Assembly (NCBI RefSeq): GCF_001856665.1
Contig: NZ_CP017781.1
Coordinates: 558,001-622,000 of the forward strand
DNA length: 64,000 nt
From: Rhodobacter xanthinilyticus
GTDB lineage: Bacteria > Pseudomonadota > Alphaproteobacteria > Rhodobacterales > Rhodobacteraceae
Direction: 5' to 3'
The notes under the pieces are model-generated. The model saw only the letters and a list, made by a program, of their open reading frames with translations. It was not told the DNA's origin and ran no database searches. Both the position numbers and the translations under genes were made by a program. Shown piece by piece: positions 52,597 to 61,659 of this stretch (position 1 is its first letter; each line of letters starts with the position of its first letter).

Positions 52597-52821
52597 ATGG
52601 GCCCCGACAGCCTGCTCGTTCTCGGCCTGATGGTTGCGGTGATCGCGATCCCGGCGGTGATCTCGGCGATGGCGGAGGGCCGCCCGCCGCGCGCGGCGAC
52701 GGTGGGCTTCATGGTCGGCGGCGGGCTGATCGTCTTTGCGATGCTCACCAAGCCGGGCGGCTATGCGCCCGGGCAGATCCCCGATGTCGTGGCGCGGGTG
52801 GTCGCGGGCTGGCTGCGCTGA
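52597..52821 (+). CDS. Small membrane protein, unknown
   Basis: 74-residue protein with two hydrophobic segments (~5-23 and ~34-50) and a short basic link. I do not recognise it. GAGG lies 8 bases before the ATG. It follows pyk by 33 bases and is probably cotranscribed, before the promoter of rpmI. Confidence 0.72.
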   Translation: MGPDSLLVLGLMVAVIAIPAVISAMAEGRPPRAATVGFMVGGGLIVFAMLTKPGGYAPGQIPDVVARVVAGWLR

Positions 52822-52861
52822 GCCTTTTGGCGTATTTCGCGCGCTTTTCGCCCGGGCCCCC

Positions 52862-52890
52862 TTGCCAAAGCCCCGCGCCCCCTGTATGCG
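52862..52890 (+). promoter_or_regulatory. Candidate promoter of rpmI-rplT
   Basis: TTGCCA and TATGCG with a 17-base spacer, 79 bases upstream of rpmI. The leader would be about 70 bases long. Confidence 0.5.
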
Positions 52891-52969
52891 CACCCCCCTA
52901 TGAACCCGCGCGTCCGGCCAGAGTGGCATGCCGAGTCGCGTGAAAATCCACTCGAAAGAGGAGATGGAA

Positions 52970-53170
52970 ATGCCCAAGATGAAGACGAAATCCGCTGCGA
53001 AAAAGCGGTTCAAATTCACTGCGACTGGCAAAGTGAAGGTCGGCCCGGCGGGTAAGCGCCACGGCATGATCAAGCGCTCCACCAAGTTCATCCGCGACAC
53101 CGCGGGCACGATGGTTCTGGCGGATTGCGACGCCAAGATCGTCAAGAAATACATGCCCTACAATCGCTGA
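52970..53170 (+). CDS. rpmI: 50S ribosomal protein L35
   Basis: 66 residues, highly basic, the normal L35 size: [17 protein letters not shown] start and [11 protein letters not shown] end. GAGGAGATGGAA precedes the ATG. First gene of rpmI-rplT; infC, often linked, is not here. Confidence 0.97.
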   Translation: MPKMKTKSAAKKRFKFTATGKVKVGPAGKRHGMIKRSTKFIRDTAGTMVLADCDAKIVKKYMPYNR

Positions 53171-53186
53171 ACTGGAGGCTTGAAAC

Positions 53187-53552
53187 ATGTCCCGCGTTAA
53201 ATCCGGCAAGGTTACCCACGCCTCGCACAAGAAAGTTCTGAAGAAGGCGAAAGGCTACTACTCGGCCCGTTCGCGCAACTTCCGCACCGCCACCCAGGCC
53301 GTCGACAAGGCCAACCAGTACGCGACCCGCGACCGCAAGGCCCGCAAGCGCAACTTCCGCGCTCTGTGGATCCAGCGGATCAACGCCGCTGTCCGCGCCT
53401 TCGACGCCGAGATGACCTACTCGCGCTTCATCAACGGCCTCGCGCTCGCCGGCATCGAAGTGGACCGCAAAGTCCTCGCCGATCTCGCGATCCACGAGCC
53501 GGAAGCCTTTGGCGCCATCGTCGAAAAGGCGAAGGCTGCCGCGGCTGCGTAA
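53187..53552 (+). CDS. rplT: 50S ribosomal protein L20
   Basis: 121-residue basic protein with the L20 hallmarks [39 protein letters not shown], and [24 protein letters not shown]. It binds 23S rRNA early in 50S assembly. 16 bases after rpmI; followed by a strong terminator. Confidence 0.97.
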   Translation: MSRVKSGKVTHASHKKVLKKAKGYYSARSRNFRTATQAVDKANQYATRDRKARKRNFRALWIQRINAAVRAFDAEMTYSRFINGLALAGIEVDRKVLADLAIHEPEAFGAIVEKAKAAAAA

Positions 53553-53576
53553 TTCCCTCACGGGATTTGCAAATCG

Positions 53577-53611
53577 GACCCCGCGCGGCGCTTCGCCGTC
53601 GCGGGGTTTTT
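53577..53611 (+). terminator. Intrinsic terminator after rplT
   Basis: Stem CCCCGCG (53579-53585) with CGCGGGG (53600-53606), extended inward by GGC/GCC with one bulge, loop around CTTC, followed by TTTTT. It begins ~25 bases after rplT. Confidence 0.88.
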
Positions 53612-53622
53612 CGTTCCCACGC

Positions 53623-53651
53623 TTGAAATCGGGCCGGGGCGGGGCTAGCAC
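53623..53651 (+). promoter_or_regulatory. Candidate promoter of pheS
   Basis: TTGAAA and TAGCAC with a 17-base spacer, ~28 bases upstream of the pheS start, giving a very short leader. No attenuator hairpin or Phe leader peptide is visible. Confidence 0.5.
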
Positions 53652-53678
53652 TCCCCCGACCACCGAAGGAGAGATCTG

Positions 53679-54761
53679 ATGACCGCGCTCGAGCTGATGA
53701 AGGCCAAATATCTCGACGGGATCGCGCAGGCCGCCGATGAGGCGAGCCTCGAGGAGCTGCGTCTCGCCGCGCTCGGCAAGAAGGGCGAGATCAGCCTGAA
53801 GATGCGCGAGCTCGGCCAGATGAGCCCGGAGGAGCGCCAGACCGTCGGCGCAGGCCTCAACCTGCTCAAGACCGAGATCGACGCGGCGCTGCGCGCCAAG
53901 AAAGAGGCGCTGGCCGATGCCGCGCTCGATGCGCGTCTCAAGGGCGAGTGGCTCGATGTCACCCTGCCGGGCCGGCCGCGCCGCACCGGCACCATCCACC
54001 CGGTCAGCCAGGTGATGGACGAGGTCACCGCGATCTTCGCCGATATGGGCTTTGCGGTGGCCGAGGGGCCGCAGATCGAGAGCGATTGGTATAATTTCGA
54101 CGCGCTCAACATCGCGCCCGAACACCCCGCCCGGCAAGAGCACGACACCTTCTTCATGGCGCGCGACCCCGCCGACCCGCGCCCGCCGCATGTGCTGCGC
54201 ACCCATACGAGCCCCGTGCAGATCCGCGCGATGCAGGAACGCGGCGCGCCGGTGCGGGTGATCGCGCCGGGCCGCGTCTACCGGATGGACATGGACCAGA
54301 CCCATGCGCCGATGTTCCACCAGGTCGAGGGCATGGCGATCGGCCGCGATATCTCGATGGCGAACCTGAAATGGGTGCTGGAAGAGTTCTGCAAGACCTT
54401 CTTCGAGGTGCCCTCGGTCGAGCTGCGCTTCCGCGCCTCGCATTTCCCCTTCACCGAACCCTCGGCCGAGGTCGATATCCGCTGTTCGTGGGAAGGCGGC
54501 CAGCTGAAGATCGGCGAGGGCAATTCCTGGATGGAGATCCTGGGCTCGGGCATGATGCAGCCGAAGGTTCTGGCCGCGGGCGGGATCGACCCGACCGAAT
54601 GGCAGGGCTTTGCCTTCGGCATGGGGATCGACCGCCTCGCGATGCTGAAATACGGGATCCCGGACCTGCGGGCCTTCTTTGAATCCGACCTGCGCTGGCT
54701 GCGTCACTACGGGTTCCAGGCGCTGGACCTGCCGACGGTGTTCGGGGGGTTGAGTAAGTGA
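53679..54761 (+). CDS. pheS: Phenylalanine-tRNA ligase alpha subunit
   Basis: 360-residue catalytic alpha chain of PheRS. The N-terminal coiled coil (~1-90) precedes the class II catalytic domain: [35 protein letters not shown] (motif 2 region), and the C-terminal [22 protein letters not shown] (motif 3, in two parts). AAGGAGAGATCTG precedes the ATG. Its last bases overlap the start of an inserted gene (GTGA) instead of pheT. Confidence 0.97.
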   Translation: MTALELMKAKYLDGIAQAADEASLEELRLAALGKKGEISLKMRELGQMSPEERQTVGAGLNLLKTEIDAALRAKKEALADAALDARLKGEWLDVTLPGRPRRTGTIHPVSQVMDEVTAIFADMGFAVAEGPQIESDWYNFDALNIAPEHPARQEHDTFFMARDPADPRPPHVLRTHTSPVQIRAMQERGAPVRVIAPGRVYRMDMDQTHAPMFHQVEGMAIGRDISMANLKWVLEEFCKTFFEVPSVELRFRASHFPFTEPSAEVDIRCSWEGGQLKIGEGNSWMEILGSGMMQPKVLAAGGIDPTEWQGFAFGMGIDRLAMLKYGIPDLRAFFESDLRWLRHYGFQALDLPTVFGGLSK

Positions 54762-55396
54762 GTGAGACGATCACGGCATGTGAAAACGTGTGCCGCGATT
54801 TTGGGCCACAGTTCACTGAGATGTCTTGGTGGGCTGAACTTGCATCCGTGGCAACTGCGTTGGTTGCGGTTTTTGCCGCGGTCGTGACCTACCGGCAATG
54901 GATGTCGTGGCGTGACCAGGTGCTTAAAAATCGAGTGGCTGAGGTCGCAGATAGAATCTCGGCCGCCTCTCAAGAAATTGAATGGCTTGTTCGGCTGGCG
55001 TTAACCCACGTGGTTGGCGAGGGCACACCCACTGGCACAGCGGTCAATGTGATCGGGCAGCATGCCTTGGAATGCGTAAACCGTATTGGCCCTCAGAGGC
55101 GTGAAATTGATATCGAGCACGTAAGGTTGCAGGCGTTGGGCGCAGCTACGCCGCAGATGCGAGCATCAATTGAGGCGATTAAGCAGCTTCTGAGTGAGCT
55201 TGAGGGCGCGGCTAAAATAGCAGTCCAAATTTCGACCCGTTGGGAAAGCGCCCCCCCCGAGATTCGCGGTTTTGTGACGGGGCAGCTTGGCATCGGCACC
55301 CTCGGCCCGGCGCCTGCCAAGAAGATAACGGAACATGACCAAGAATTGCGTGAGCTGCTGATTCCGCTCATGCGCCTCGAATGGAGAACCAAATGA
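54758..55396 (+). CDS. Hypothetical membrane protein inserted between pheS and pheT
   Basis: 212-residue protein of unknown function. One TM helix near 26-46 ([21 protein letters not shown]), then a mostly helical, soluble domain ([40 protein letters not shown], and [20 protein letters not shown]). Start GTG overlaps the pheS stop by four bases, and its stop overlaps the pheT ATG by four, so it is fully coupled to the essential operon. Base and codon use differ sharply from the flanks: A/T-rich third positions (AAA, AAT, TTG, GTT codons) and visibly lower G+C. This suggests horizontal acquisition. Such single-TM proteins often sit in defence or mobile contexts, but no function is claimed. Confidence 0.85.
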   Translation: MSETITACENVCRDFGPQFTEMSWWAELASVATALVAVFAAVVTYRQWMSWRDQVLKNRVAEVADRISAASQEIEWLVRLALTHVVGEGTPTGTAVNVIGQHALECVNRIGPQRREIDIEHVRLQALGAATPQMRASIEAIKQLLSELEGAAKIAVQISTRWESAPPEIRGFVTGQLGIGTLGPAPAKKITEHDQELRELLIPLMRLEWRTK

Positions 55397-57816
55397 AATT
55401 CACCCTCTCCTGGCTGAAAGACCATCTCGACACCTCGGCCACCGTGGACGAGATCGCCGAGGCGCTCACCGATCTCGGGCTCGAGGTCGAGGAGGTCGTG
55501 AACCCGGGCGCGAAGCTCGCCCCCTTCACCATCGCCAAGGTGCTCCACGCCGAGAAACACCCCGATGCCGACAAGCTGCGGGTCTGCACCGTGCTGACCG
55601 ATGAGGGCGAGAAGACCATCGTCTGCGGCGCGCCGAATGCGCGGGCGGGGATCACCGTCGTCTTGGCCAAGCCCGGCGATTATGTGCCCGGCATCGATGT
55701 CACGCTCGGCGTCGGCAAGATCCGCGGCGTCGAGAGCCACGGGATGATGTGCTCCGAGCGCGAGCTCGAGCTCTCCGACGAGCATAACGGCATCATCGAG
55801 CTGCCCGAGGACAGCCTCAATTCCGAGGTCGGCAGCCGGTTCATCGACTGGCTCGCCGAGAACCGCCCCGAGGCGGTCGACCCGATGATCCATATCAAGA
55901 TCACCCCGAACCGCCCCGATGCGCTGGGCGTGCGCGGGGTTGCGCGCGATCTCGCGGCGCGGGGCGTGGGGCGGCTCAAGCCGCTTGCGGTCGAGCCGGT
56001 GCCGGGCGGCTTTGCCTCGCCGATCGCGGTGGAAATCGCGCCCGAGCTGAAGGAAAAGGGCTGCCCGTTCTTTGCCGGCCGGGTGATCCGCGGCGTGAAG
56101 AACGGCCCGAGCCCGGCCTGGCTGCAGGCGCGGCTGCTGTCGATCGGGCTGCGCCCGATCTCGGCGCTGGTCGATATCACCAACTTCTTCACCTATGACC
56201 TGAACCGCCCGCTGCATGTCTTCGACGCGGCGAAGGTGAAGGGCGGCGTGCTGCGCATCGAGCCCGCGCAGGGCGGCGAGGAGTTCCTCGCGCTCGACGG
56301 CAAGACCTATGGCCTGCGCGCGGGCATGATGGTGATCAAGGATGCGGCGGGCGTCGAGAGCCTCGCCGGGATCATGGGGGGCGAGCTTTCCGGCGCCGGC
56401 GAGGAGACCGTCGATGTCTTCCTCGAAAGCGCCTATTGGGACCCGATCACCATCGCCGCGACCGGCCGCGCGCTGAAGATCAACTCGGATGCGCGCTATC
56501 GCTTCGAGCGCGGCGTGGACCCGGCCTTCACCGCCGCGGGGCTCGAGCTCGCGACGCAGATGGTGCTGGATCTGTGCGGCGGCGAGGCCTCCGAGGTGGT
56601 CAGCGATGGCGCGGTGCCCGATGTGACCCGCGCCTACAAGCTCGACCCGGCGCGCGTGATCAGCCTCGTCGGCATGGAGATCCCCGCCGAGGAGCAACGC
56701 GCGACGCTTGAGGCGCTGGGCTTCACGCTTGCGGGCGAGATGGTCACGCCGCCGAGCTGGCGCCCCGATATCCTCGGCGAGGCCGATCTCGTCGAGGAAG
56801 TCGCGCGGATCGCCTCGCTGACCAAGCTCAAGGGCATCCCGATGGCGCGCGAGACCTCGGGCGTGCCGGGGCCGATCCTGACGCCTGCGCAGGTCCGCGA
56901 GAAGACCGCGCGGCGCACGATCGCGGCGCTGGGCTACAATGAATGCGTGACCTACAGCTTCATCGATGCGAAATCGGCCGCGCTCTTTGGGGGCGGCGCC
57001 GAGGCCACGCGGATCGAGAACCCGATTTCGTCGGAAATGACCCATATGCGCCCCGATCTGCTGCCGGGCCTTCTGGCGGCGGCGGCGCGCAACCAGGCGC
57101 GCGGCTTTGCTGATCTTGCGCTCTTCGAGGTGGGGCCGGCGTTCTCGGGCGGCGAGCCGGGCGATCAGGCGATCTATGCGACCGGGCTTCTGGTCGGCGC
57201 CGCGGCGCCGCGCGACCCCTGGGGCTCGCGTCGGCCGGTCGATCTCTATGATGCCAAGGCCGATGCCGAGGCGGTTCTGGCCGCGATCGGCGCGCCCGCG
57301 CGGGTGCAGATCAACCGCAAGCTCGAGGGCTGGTGGCACCCGGGCCGCGCCGGCAATGTCGCGCTCGGGCCGAATGTGCTCGCGACCTTTGGCGAGGTTC
57401 ATCCGAAGGTTCTGCGCGAGATGGGCGTGAAGGGGGCGGCGGTTGCCTTCACGATCCGGCTCGAGGCGGTGCCCTTCCCGAAAGCCAAGACGCCCACGCG
57501 GCCGGCGCTCGCGATCTCGGATCTGCACGCGGTCGAGCGCGATTTCGCCTTCGTCGTCGATGCCGGCACCGAGGCGCTGACCGCGGTCAACGCGGCGCTC
57601 GGCGCGGACAAGGCGCTGATCGCCGAGGTTTCGGTCTTCGACCAGTTCACCGGCCCGAAAGCCGAGGAGCAGATGGGCGCGGGCAAGAAGTCGATCGCGC
57701 TCGCGGTGCGGATCCAGCCCAAGGACAAGAGCCTGACCGATGCCGAGATCGAGGCGGTCTCCGCCAAGATCGTCGAGAAGGTCACCAAGGCCACCGGCGG
57801 CGCGCTGCGCAAGTAA
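55393..57816 (+). CDS. pheT: Phenylalanine-tRNA ligase beta subunit
   Basis: 807-residue beta chain of PheRS, which does tRNA binding and editing. Domains in order: N-terminal [18 protein letters not shown]/tRNA-binding-like (~40-155; TVLTDEGEKTIVCGAPNARAG region), B3/4 editing region, B5 (~405-475), catalytic-like core, and C-terminal ferredoxin-fold anticodon domain (ISDLHAVERDFAFVVDAGTEA, ~705-805). The start at 55393 overlaps the stop of the inserted gene; the ORF could start 4 codons earlier at 55381. Confidence 0.96.
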   Translation: MKFTLSWLKDHLDTSATVDEIAEALTDLGLEVEEVVNPGAKLAPFTIAKVLHAEKHPDADKLRVCTVLTDEGEKTIVCGAPNARAGITVVLAKPGDYVPGIDVTLGVGKIRGVESHGMMCSERELELSDEHNGIIELPEDSLNSEVGSRFIDWLAENRPEAVDPMIHIKITPNRPDALGVRGVARDLAARGVGRLKPLAVEPVPGGFASPIAVEIAPELKEKGCPFFAGRVIRGVKNGPSPAWLQARLLSIGLRPISALVDITNFFTYDLNRPLHVFDAAKVKGGVLRIEPAQGGEEFLALDGKTYGLRAGMMVIKDAAGVESLAGIMGGELSGAGEETVDVFLESAYWDPITIAATGRALKINSDARYRFERGVDPAFTAAGLELATQMVLDLCGGEASEVVSDGAVPDVTRAYKLDPARVISLVGMEIPAEEQRATLEALGFTLAGEMVTPPSWRPDILGEADLVEEVARIASLTKLKGIPMARETSGVPGPILTPAQVREKTARRTIAALGYNECVTYSFIDAKSAALFGGGAEATRIENPISSEMTHMRPDLLPGLLAAAARNQARGFADLALFEVGPAFSGGEPGDQAIYATGLLVGAAAPRDPWGSRRPVDLYDAKADAEAVLAAIGAPARVQINRKLEGWWHPGRAGNVALGPNVLATFGEVHPKVLREMGVKGAAVAFTIRLEAVPFPKAKTPTRPALAISDLHAVERDFAFVVDAGTEALTAVNAALGADKALIAEVSVFDQFTGPKAEEQMGAGKKSIALAVRIQPKDKSLTDAEIEAVSAKIVEKVTKATGGALRK

Positions 57817-57879
57817 CTGCACGTCACGCTTTGCGGGGCGCAAAAAGGCGATAGGCTCTTCCCCGAGGGGAGGAGCCTC

Positions 57880-59484
57880 ATGATTTTCGACTATGTGATC
57901 CTGGGCGGCGGTTCGGCCGGCGCCACTTTGGCCGCGCGTCTGAGCGAGGATGCGGGGGTGAGCGTGTGCCTCGTAGAGGCGGGCACGCGGGCGCGCGATA
58001 TTTTCGTGCGCGCGCCGGCCTTGGTGGCGGCGATGGTGCCGGGGCGGCCGCCGATCCACAACTGGGCGCTCAAGACGGTGCCGCAGCCGGGGCTGAACGG
58101 GCGGCGGGGCTTTCAGCCGCGCGGGCGGGGCTTGGGCGGCTCTTCGGCGATCAACGCGATGCTCTATATTCGCGGCCTGCCCGCCGATTATGACGAATGG
58201 GCCGAGCTTGGCGCAGAAGGCTGGGATTGGGCCGCCTGTCTGCCCTATTTCAAGCGCGCCGAGCGCAACATGCGCGGCGCCGACGCCTATCATGGCGATG
58301 CCGGGCCCCTGCAGGTCGGCGATCAGCGCCGCCCGCGCCCCGCGACGCGCGCCTTCATCGAGGCCTGCGCCGAAGTGGGCCTCGCGCCGAACGCCGATTT
58401 CAACGGGGCCGAGCAGGAGGGCGCCGGGCTCTATCAGGTCACGCAATTCTGGGACGGCCCCCGCAAGGGCGAGCGCTGTTCCGCGGCGGCGGCCTATCTG
58501 CACCCGGTGCTCGGGCGGGCGAACCTCACCGTGATGACCCAAACCCGCGCCGAGCGGGTCTTGGTCGAGGGCGGTCGCGCGGTGGGGGCGTTGGTGCGGC
58601 GGGGCGGGCGGCGGATCCGGCTCGAGGCGCGGCGCGAGGTGATCCTCGCGGCCGGCGCCTTTGGCTCGCCGCAGCTCCTGATGCTCTCCGGCATCGGCCC
58701 GGAGGAGGAGCTGCGCGCCCATGGCATCGCGCCGGTGCAGGTGCTGCCCGGCGTCGGGCAGAACCTGCAAGACCACCTCGATTATACGATCTCCTACACC
58801 TCGCCGCGGCCCGATGTCGTCGGGCTCAACCCCGCGGGGCTGATGCGGCTCGCGCGGGCGGCGGGGCTCTGGCGGCGCGAGGGCGAGGGGCTCTTTGCCT
58901 CGCCGATGGCCGAGGGCGCGGCGTTTCTGCGCTCCGATCCCGGCCTCGCGCGGCCCGATCTGCAGCTCCATTTCGTCGTCGGCATCGTCGATCAGCATAT
59001 GCGCAAACCCCATCTCGCCGACGGTTGGTCGTGCCATATCTGTCAGCTGCGGCCGTTCTCGCGCGGCACGGTGGGGCTTGGCTCGGCCGACCCGCGCGCC
59101 GCGCCGCGCATCGACCCGGCCTTCCTCTCCGACCCGCGCGACGGCGCCGCGATGCTGGGCGCGGCGCGGGCGCTCGAGCGGATCTGCACGGCGGCGCCGC
59201 TCGCGCCCTGGCGGGGGCGGCGGCTTTACCGGCATGATGGCTCGGAGGCGGCGCTGATGGCCGATATCCGCGCCCGCGCCGACACGATCTATCACCCGGT
59301 CGGCACCTGCCGGATGGGCACCGACAGCGGCGCGGTGGTGGACCCGGAGCTGCGGGTGCGGGGGGTGGCGGGGCTGCGGGTGGTCGATGCCTCGGTGATG
59401 CCGCGGCTGATCGGCGGCAATACCAACGCGCCGACGATCATGATCGCGGAACGCGCCGCCGACATGATCGCGCGGGCCCGTTAA
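57880..59484 (+). CDS. GMC family FAD-dependent oxidoreductase
   Basis: 534-residue glucose-methanol-choline oxidoreductase. N-terminal FAD loop [20 protein letters not shown] (~4-23), GMC signature 1 [20 protein letters not shown] (~84-103), GMC signature 2 near [17 protein letters not shown] (~261-277), and the C-terminal [20 protein letters not shown] (~470-489) with a catalytic His. It would oxidise an alcohol such as choline or an alkanol; substrate unknown. Starts 63 bases after pheT and overlaps the rhomboid gene end by four bases (convergent). Confidence 0.93.
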   Translation: MIFDYVILGGGSAGATLAARLSEDAGVSVCLVEAGTRARDIFVRAPALVAAMVPGRPPIHNWALKTVPQPGLNGRRGFQPRGRGLGGSSAINAMLYIRGLPADYDEWAELGAEGWDWAACLPYFKRAERNMRGADAYHGDAGPLQVGDQRRPRPATRAFIEACAEVGLAPNADFNGAEQEGAGLYQVTQFWDGPRKGERCSAAAAYLHPVLGRANLTVMTQTRAERVLVEGGRAVGALVRRGGRRIRLEARREVILAAGAFGSPQLLMLSGIGPEEELRAHGIAPVQVLPGVGQNLQDHLDYTISYTSPRPDVVGLNPAGLMRLARAAGLWRREGEGLFASPMAEGAAFLRSDPGLARPDLQLHFVVGIVDQHMRKPHLADGWSCHICQLRPFSRGTVGLGSADPRAAPRIDPAFLSDPRDGAAMLGAARALERICTAAPLAPWRGRRLYRHDGSEAALMADIRARADTIYHPVGTCRMGTDSGAVVDPELRVRGVAGLRVVDASVMPRLIGGNTNAPTIMIAERAADMIARAR

Positions 59485-60212
59485 CGGCGCCGGCGCGGCA
59501 CGACGGGGATCCGCGTGCGGGCATAATCGAGATGCGGATGCGGCGGGCGCCCGGCATTCTCGGCCCAGAACGCCCGCCCGCCGCGCGCCGCCCAGAACGG
59601 CCAGATCAGCACGACCCCCGCCACGAACCCGCCGATATGGGCCCAATAGGCGACCCCGTCGCCCGCCGTCATCGCGGTGCCGTTGAGCAGCTGCATCCCG
59701 AACCAGATCCCGAGGATCACCCAGGCCGGGATCGGGAAGATCTTGAAAAAGATGATGAAAATGAAGATCACATCGACCCGCGCGCGCGGGAAGAGGAGCA
59801 GATAGCCGCCCATCACCCCCGCGATCGCCCCCGAGGCGCCGACCATCGGCACCGCGCTCAAGGGCTCGATCGCGATCTGCGCGCCCGCCGCCGCCAGCCC
59901 GCAGGCGAGGTAGAAGGCGAGAAACCGGCCATGGCCGAGCTGATCCTCGAGGTTGTCGCCAAAGACCCACAGGAAGAGCATGTTGCCCGCGATATGCATC
60001 AGCCCCGCATGCAGGAACATATGGGTCACCAGCCCCTGCAGGTAGACGCCCTGCATGATCGCGGCGGGGTAGAGCGCGCCTTCGGCCCACAGGTCGGTCA
60101 TGTCGCCAAGCGCGGGCGAGGTCAGCGCGAAGATCGCGATGTTGAGCAGGATGATTGCCCGGGTGACCCAGGGCGTGCGCGTCGAGGGGTTATGATCGCG
60201 GATCGGGAACAT
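59481..60212 (-). CDS. Rhomboid family intramembrane serine protease
   Basis: 243-residue membrane protein with about six TM helices. The catalytic pair is S128 in [17 protein letters not shown] and H192 in [11 protein letters not shown]77 in the [12 protein letters not shown] helix is the oxyanion helper seen in the family. Rhomboids cut TM substrates; no substrate is inferable. The C-terminal tail is basic. Convergent with the GMC gene. Confidence 0.9.
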   Translation of the reverse strand: MFPIRDHNPSTRTPWVTRAIILLNIAIFALTSPALGDMTDLWAEGALYPAAIMQGVYLQGLVTHMFLHAGLMHIAGNMLFLWVFGDNLEDQLGHGRFLAFYLACGLAAAGAQIAIEPLSAVPMVGASGAIAGVMGGYLLLFPRARVDVIFIFIIFFKIFPIPAWVILGIWFGMQLLNGTAMTAGDGVAYWAHIGGFVAGVVLIWPFWAARGGRAFWAENAGRPPHPHLDYARTRIPVVPRRRR

Positions 60213-60251
60213 GGGCCGAGTGTGGCGATCGGCGCCGCGCCGTCAAGCGGC

Positions 60252-60659
60252 TCAGCGCAGCGCGCGCAAAACCACCGTCTCGCCGCGGGTCAGCTCGAGC
60301 ACCTCGCCCGCCATCCGCGCGCCATCGATGCGGGTGAAGGTCGAGTGGAAGGCCTGTTCGACCGCCATCACCTCGGGCGGGCACATCATCCGCGTGCCGG
60401 CGAGCGCGCCGAAATGCAGCTTGCCCTCGCGCGGCTCGATGCGCGCGTTATAGCGGTTGCAGCCCGAGGAGCCCGCGATCAGCCCCGCCTCGGGGCGGCC
60501 GAGCGTGACCGGAACGCCCGCGGGCACCGGCGCGCCCGCAAGCTCGGTCACCCGCCATTCGCCCCCCACCGGCAGCGCGGCGAGCGGGTCGGCGGGCGCC
60601 TCCTCGCGGCAGGCGGCAAGGGCGAGAAGCGCGAACGCTAGGGCGGGAGCAAGTTTCAT
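60252..60659 (-). CDS. META/HslJ-like lipoprotein
   Basis: 135-residue protein with lipobox signal KLAPALAFALLALAAC (Cys ~17) and a META-domain-like core: GGEWRVTELAGAPV, GSSGCNRYNARIE (CNRY motif), TRMMCPPEVMAVEQAFHS. META/HslJ proteins are linked to envelope stress and novobiocin resistance in E. coli. Two tandem ATG codons (60662 and 60659); the second has better spacing from GAAGG. 39 bases beyond the rhomboid start. Confidence 0.85.
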   Translation of the reverse strand: MKLAPALAFALLALAACREEAPADPLAALPVGGEWRVTELAGAPVPAGVPVTLGRPEAGLIAGSSGCNRYNARIEPREGKLHFGALAGTRMMCPPEVMAVEQAFHSTFTRIDGARMAGEVLELTRGETVVLRALR

Positions 60660-60730
60660 CATCGGGCCTTCGGGCTTTGGCCGACCATGCGCGCCGGGGC
60701 CGGGCGCCGCAAGGGCCTCACGCAACCGTG

Positions 60731-61549
60731 TCAGAAGGTCGGCGGCGTGTTGATCCAGATCAGCACCGTTTGGCCATCGGCGGCGTTCGACCATTCATGC
60801 GGGCGGCGGCTCTCGAAATAGATCGAATCGCCGGGGCCGAGCTCATAATGCTCGCTCGCGTCGAGGGTGATGCGGAAACGCCCCTCGATCACGGTGATGA
60901 ATTCCTCGCCCTCGTGGTCATAGCCGCCCTGCGAGGTGGCGCCGGGGGCGAGGATGAAGCGGTGACAATCCATCTGGCGGCGGCCCTCGGCCAGCACCTC
61001 GACGCGCACCCCCTCGACCGGCATCGGCCAGATCCGCGCGGCCTGCGCGCGCACCACCGCGCCGCCCGGCGCATCCTGGCCCGAGAGCGCCGAGACCGTG
61101 GTGCCGTAATATTGCGCGAGATCGGCGAGGGTCTTGAAGCTCACCCCCGCGCCGGTGCGCTCGAGCGTGGAGAGCGCGGAGGCCGAGACGCCGAGCGCCT
61201 GCGCCACCGCCTCGAGGGTCTCGCCGCGGCTTTGGCGCAGCTGGCGCAGCGCGGCGCCCATCGGCTCATTGGTGATCGCGGGCTCGGCGGCGGGGGTGGC
61301 CTCGGCCTCGAGGGTGGCGCGGATCGCGGCCGGGTTCAGCCCCGCCTCGCGGCGCAAAAACGAGATCCGCTGCAACCGCGCGACATCGGCTGCCGAATAG
61401 AGCCGCTGCCCCGAGGCCCGGCGCGCGGGCGCGACAAGGCCCTGCGTCTCCCACAGCCGCAGCGTCGAGGGCGCAACGCCCGCCGCGCGCGCCGCTTCGG
61501 TCACGCGGAAGGTCGGCTCATCATGGGGATCGAGGGTCGAGTCGGTCAT
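60731..61549 (-). CDS. Three-domain regulator: MerR HTH + XRE HTH + cupin
   Basis: 272-residue transcription regulator. A MerR-type winged helix (~15-80: FRVTEAARAAGVAPSTLRLWE, RRASGQRLYSAADVARL) is followed by a second helix-turn-helix of the XRE/HipB type (~100-155: LRQLRQSRGETLEAVAQALGVSASALSTLE, two pieces) and a C-terminal cupin (~190-262: PGATSQGGYDHEGEEFITVIEG, GPGDSIYFESRRPHEWSN). XRE-cupin regulators of amine or amino acid catabolism (e.g. PuuR) are known; an added MerR domain is unusual. Divergent from gabT with a 20-bp palindrome between them. Probably controls gabT. Confidence 0.88.
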   Translation of the reverse strand: MTDSTLDPHDEPTFRVTEAARAAGVAPSTLRLWETQGLVAPARRASGQRLYSAADVARLQRISFLRREAGLNPAAIRATLEAEATPAAEPAITNEPMGAALRQLRQSRGETLEAVAQALGVSASALSTLERTGAGVSFKTLADLAQYYGTTVSALSGQDAPGGAVVRAQAARIWPMPVEGVRVEVLAEGRRQMDCHRFILAPGATSQGGYDHEGEEFITVIEGRFRITLDASEHYELGPGDSIYFESRRPHEWSNAADGQTVLIWINTPPTF

Positions 61550-61592
61550 TTTTTCAGCCTTACAAGGCAAGGATGCGCCGCGCCACGGAAAG

Positions 61593-61612
61593 CTGCAAGA
61601 AATTTCTTGCAG
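61593..61612. promoter_or_regulatory. Perfect 20-bp palindrome, candidate operator of gabT
   Basis: CTGCAAGAAATTTCTTGCAG is perfectly self-complementary (two 10-base arms, no gap). It lies 47 bases upstream of the gabT start and 44 upstream of the regulator start, in the 110-base divergent gap. A strong candidate binding site for the divergent MerR-XRE-cupin regulator. Confidence 0.8.
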
Positions 61613-61659
61613 AAAAAATGTAAAGTGAGATGGTGGGGCATCTCGAATCGGAGCTTCCC

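Noticed and set aside
54732-55396. Attachment-site duplication flanking the gene between pheS and pheT
   Set aside because: Beyond the four-base start/stop overlaps I could not see any direct repeat at both ends.
55093-60090. A very long open frame on the minus strand opposite pheT and the GMC gene (about 1,665 codons)
   Set aside because: It has no recognisable domain, is full of low-complexity Arg/Gly/Ala/His, and lies exactly antisense to two clear genes. High G+C content produces such shadow frames.
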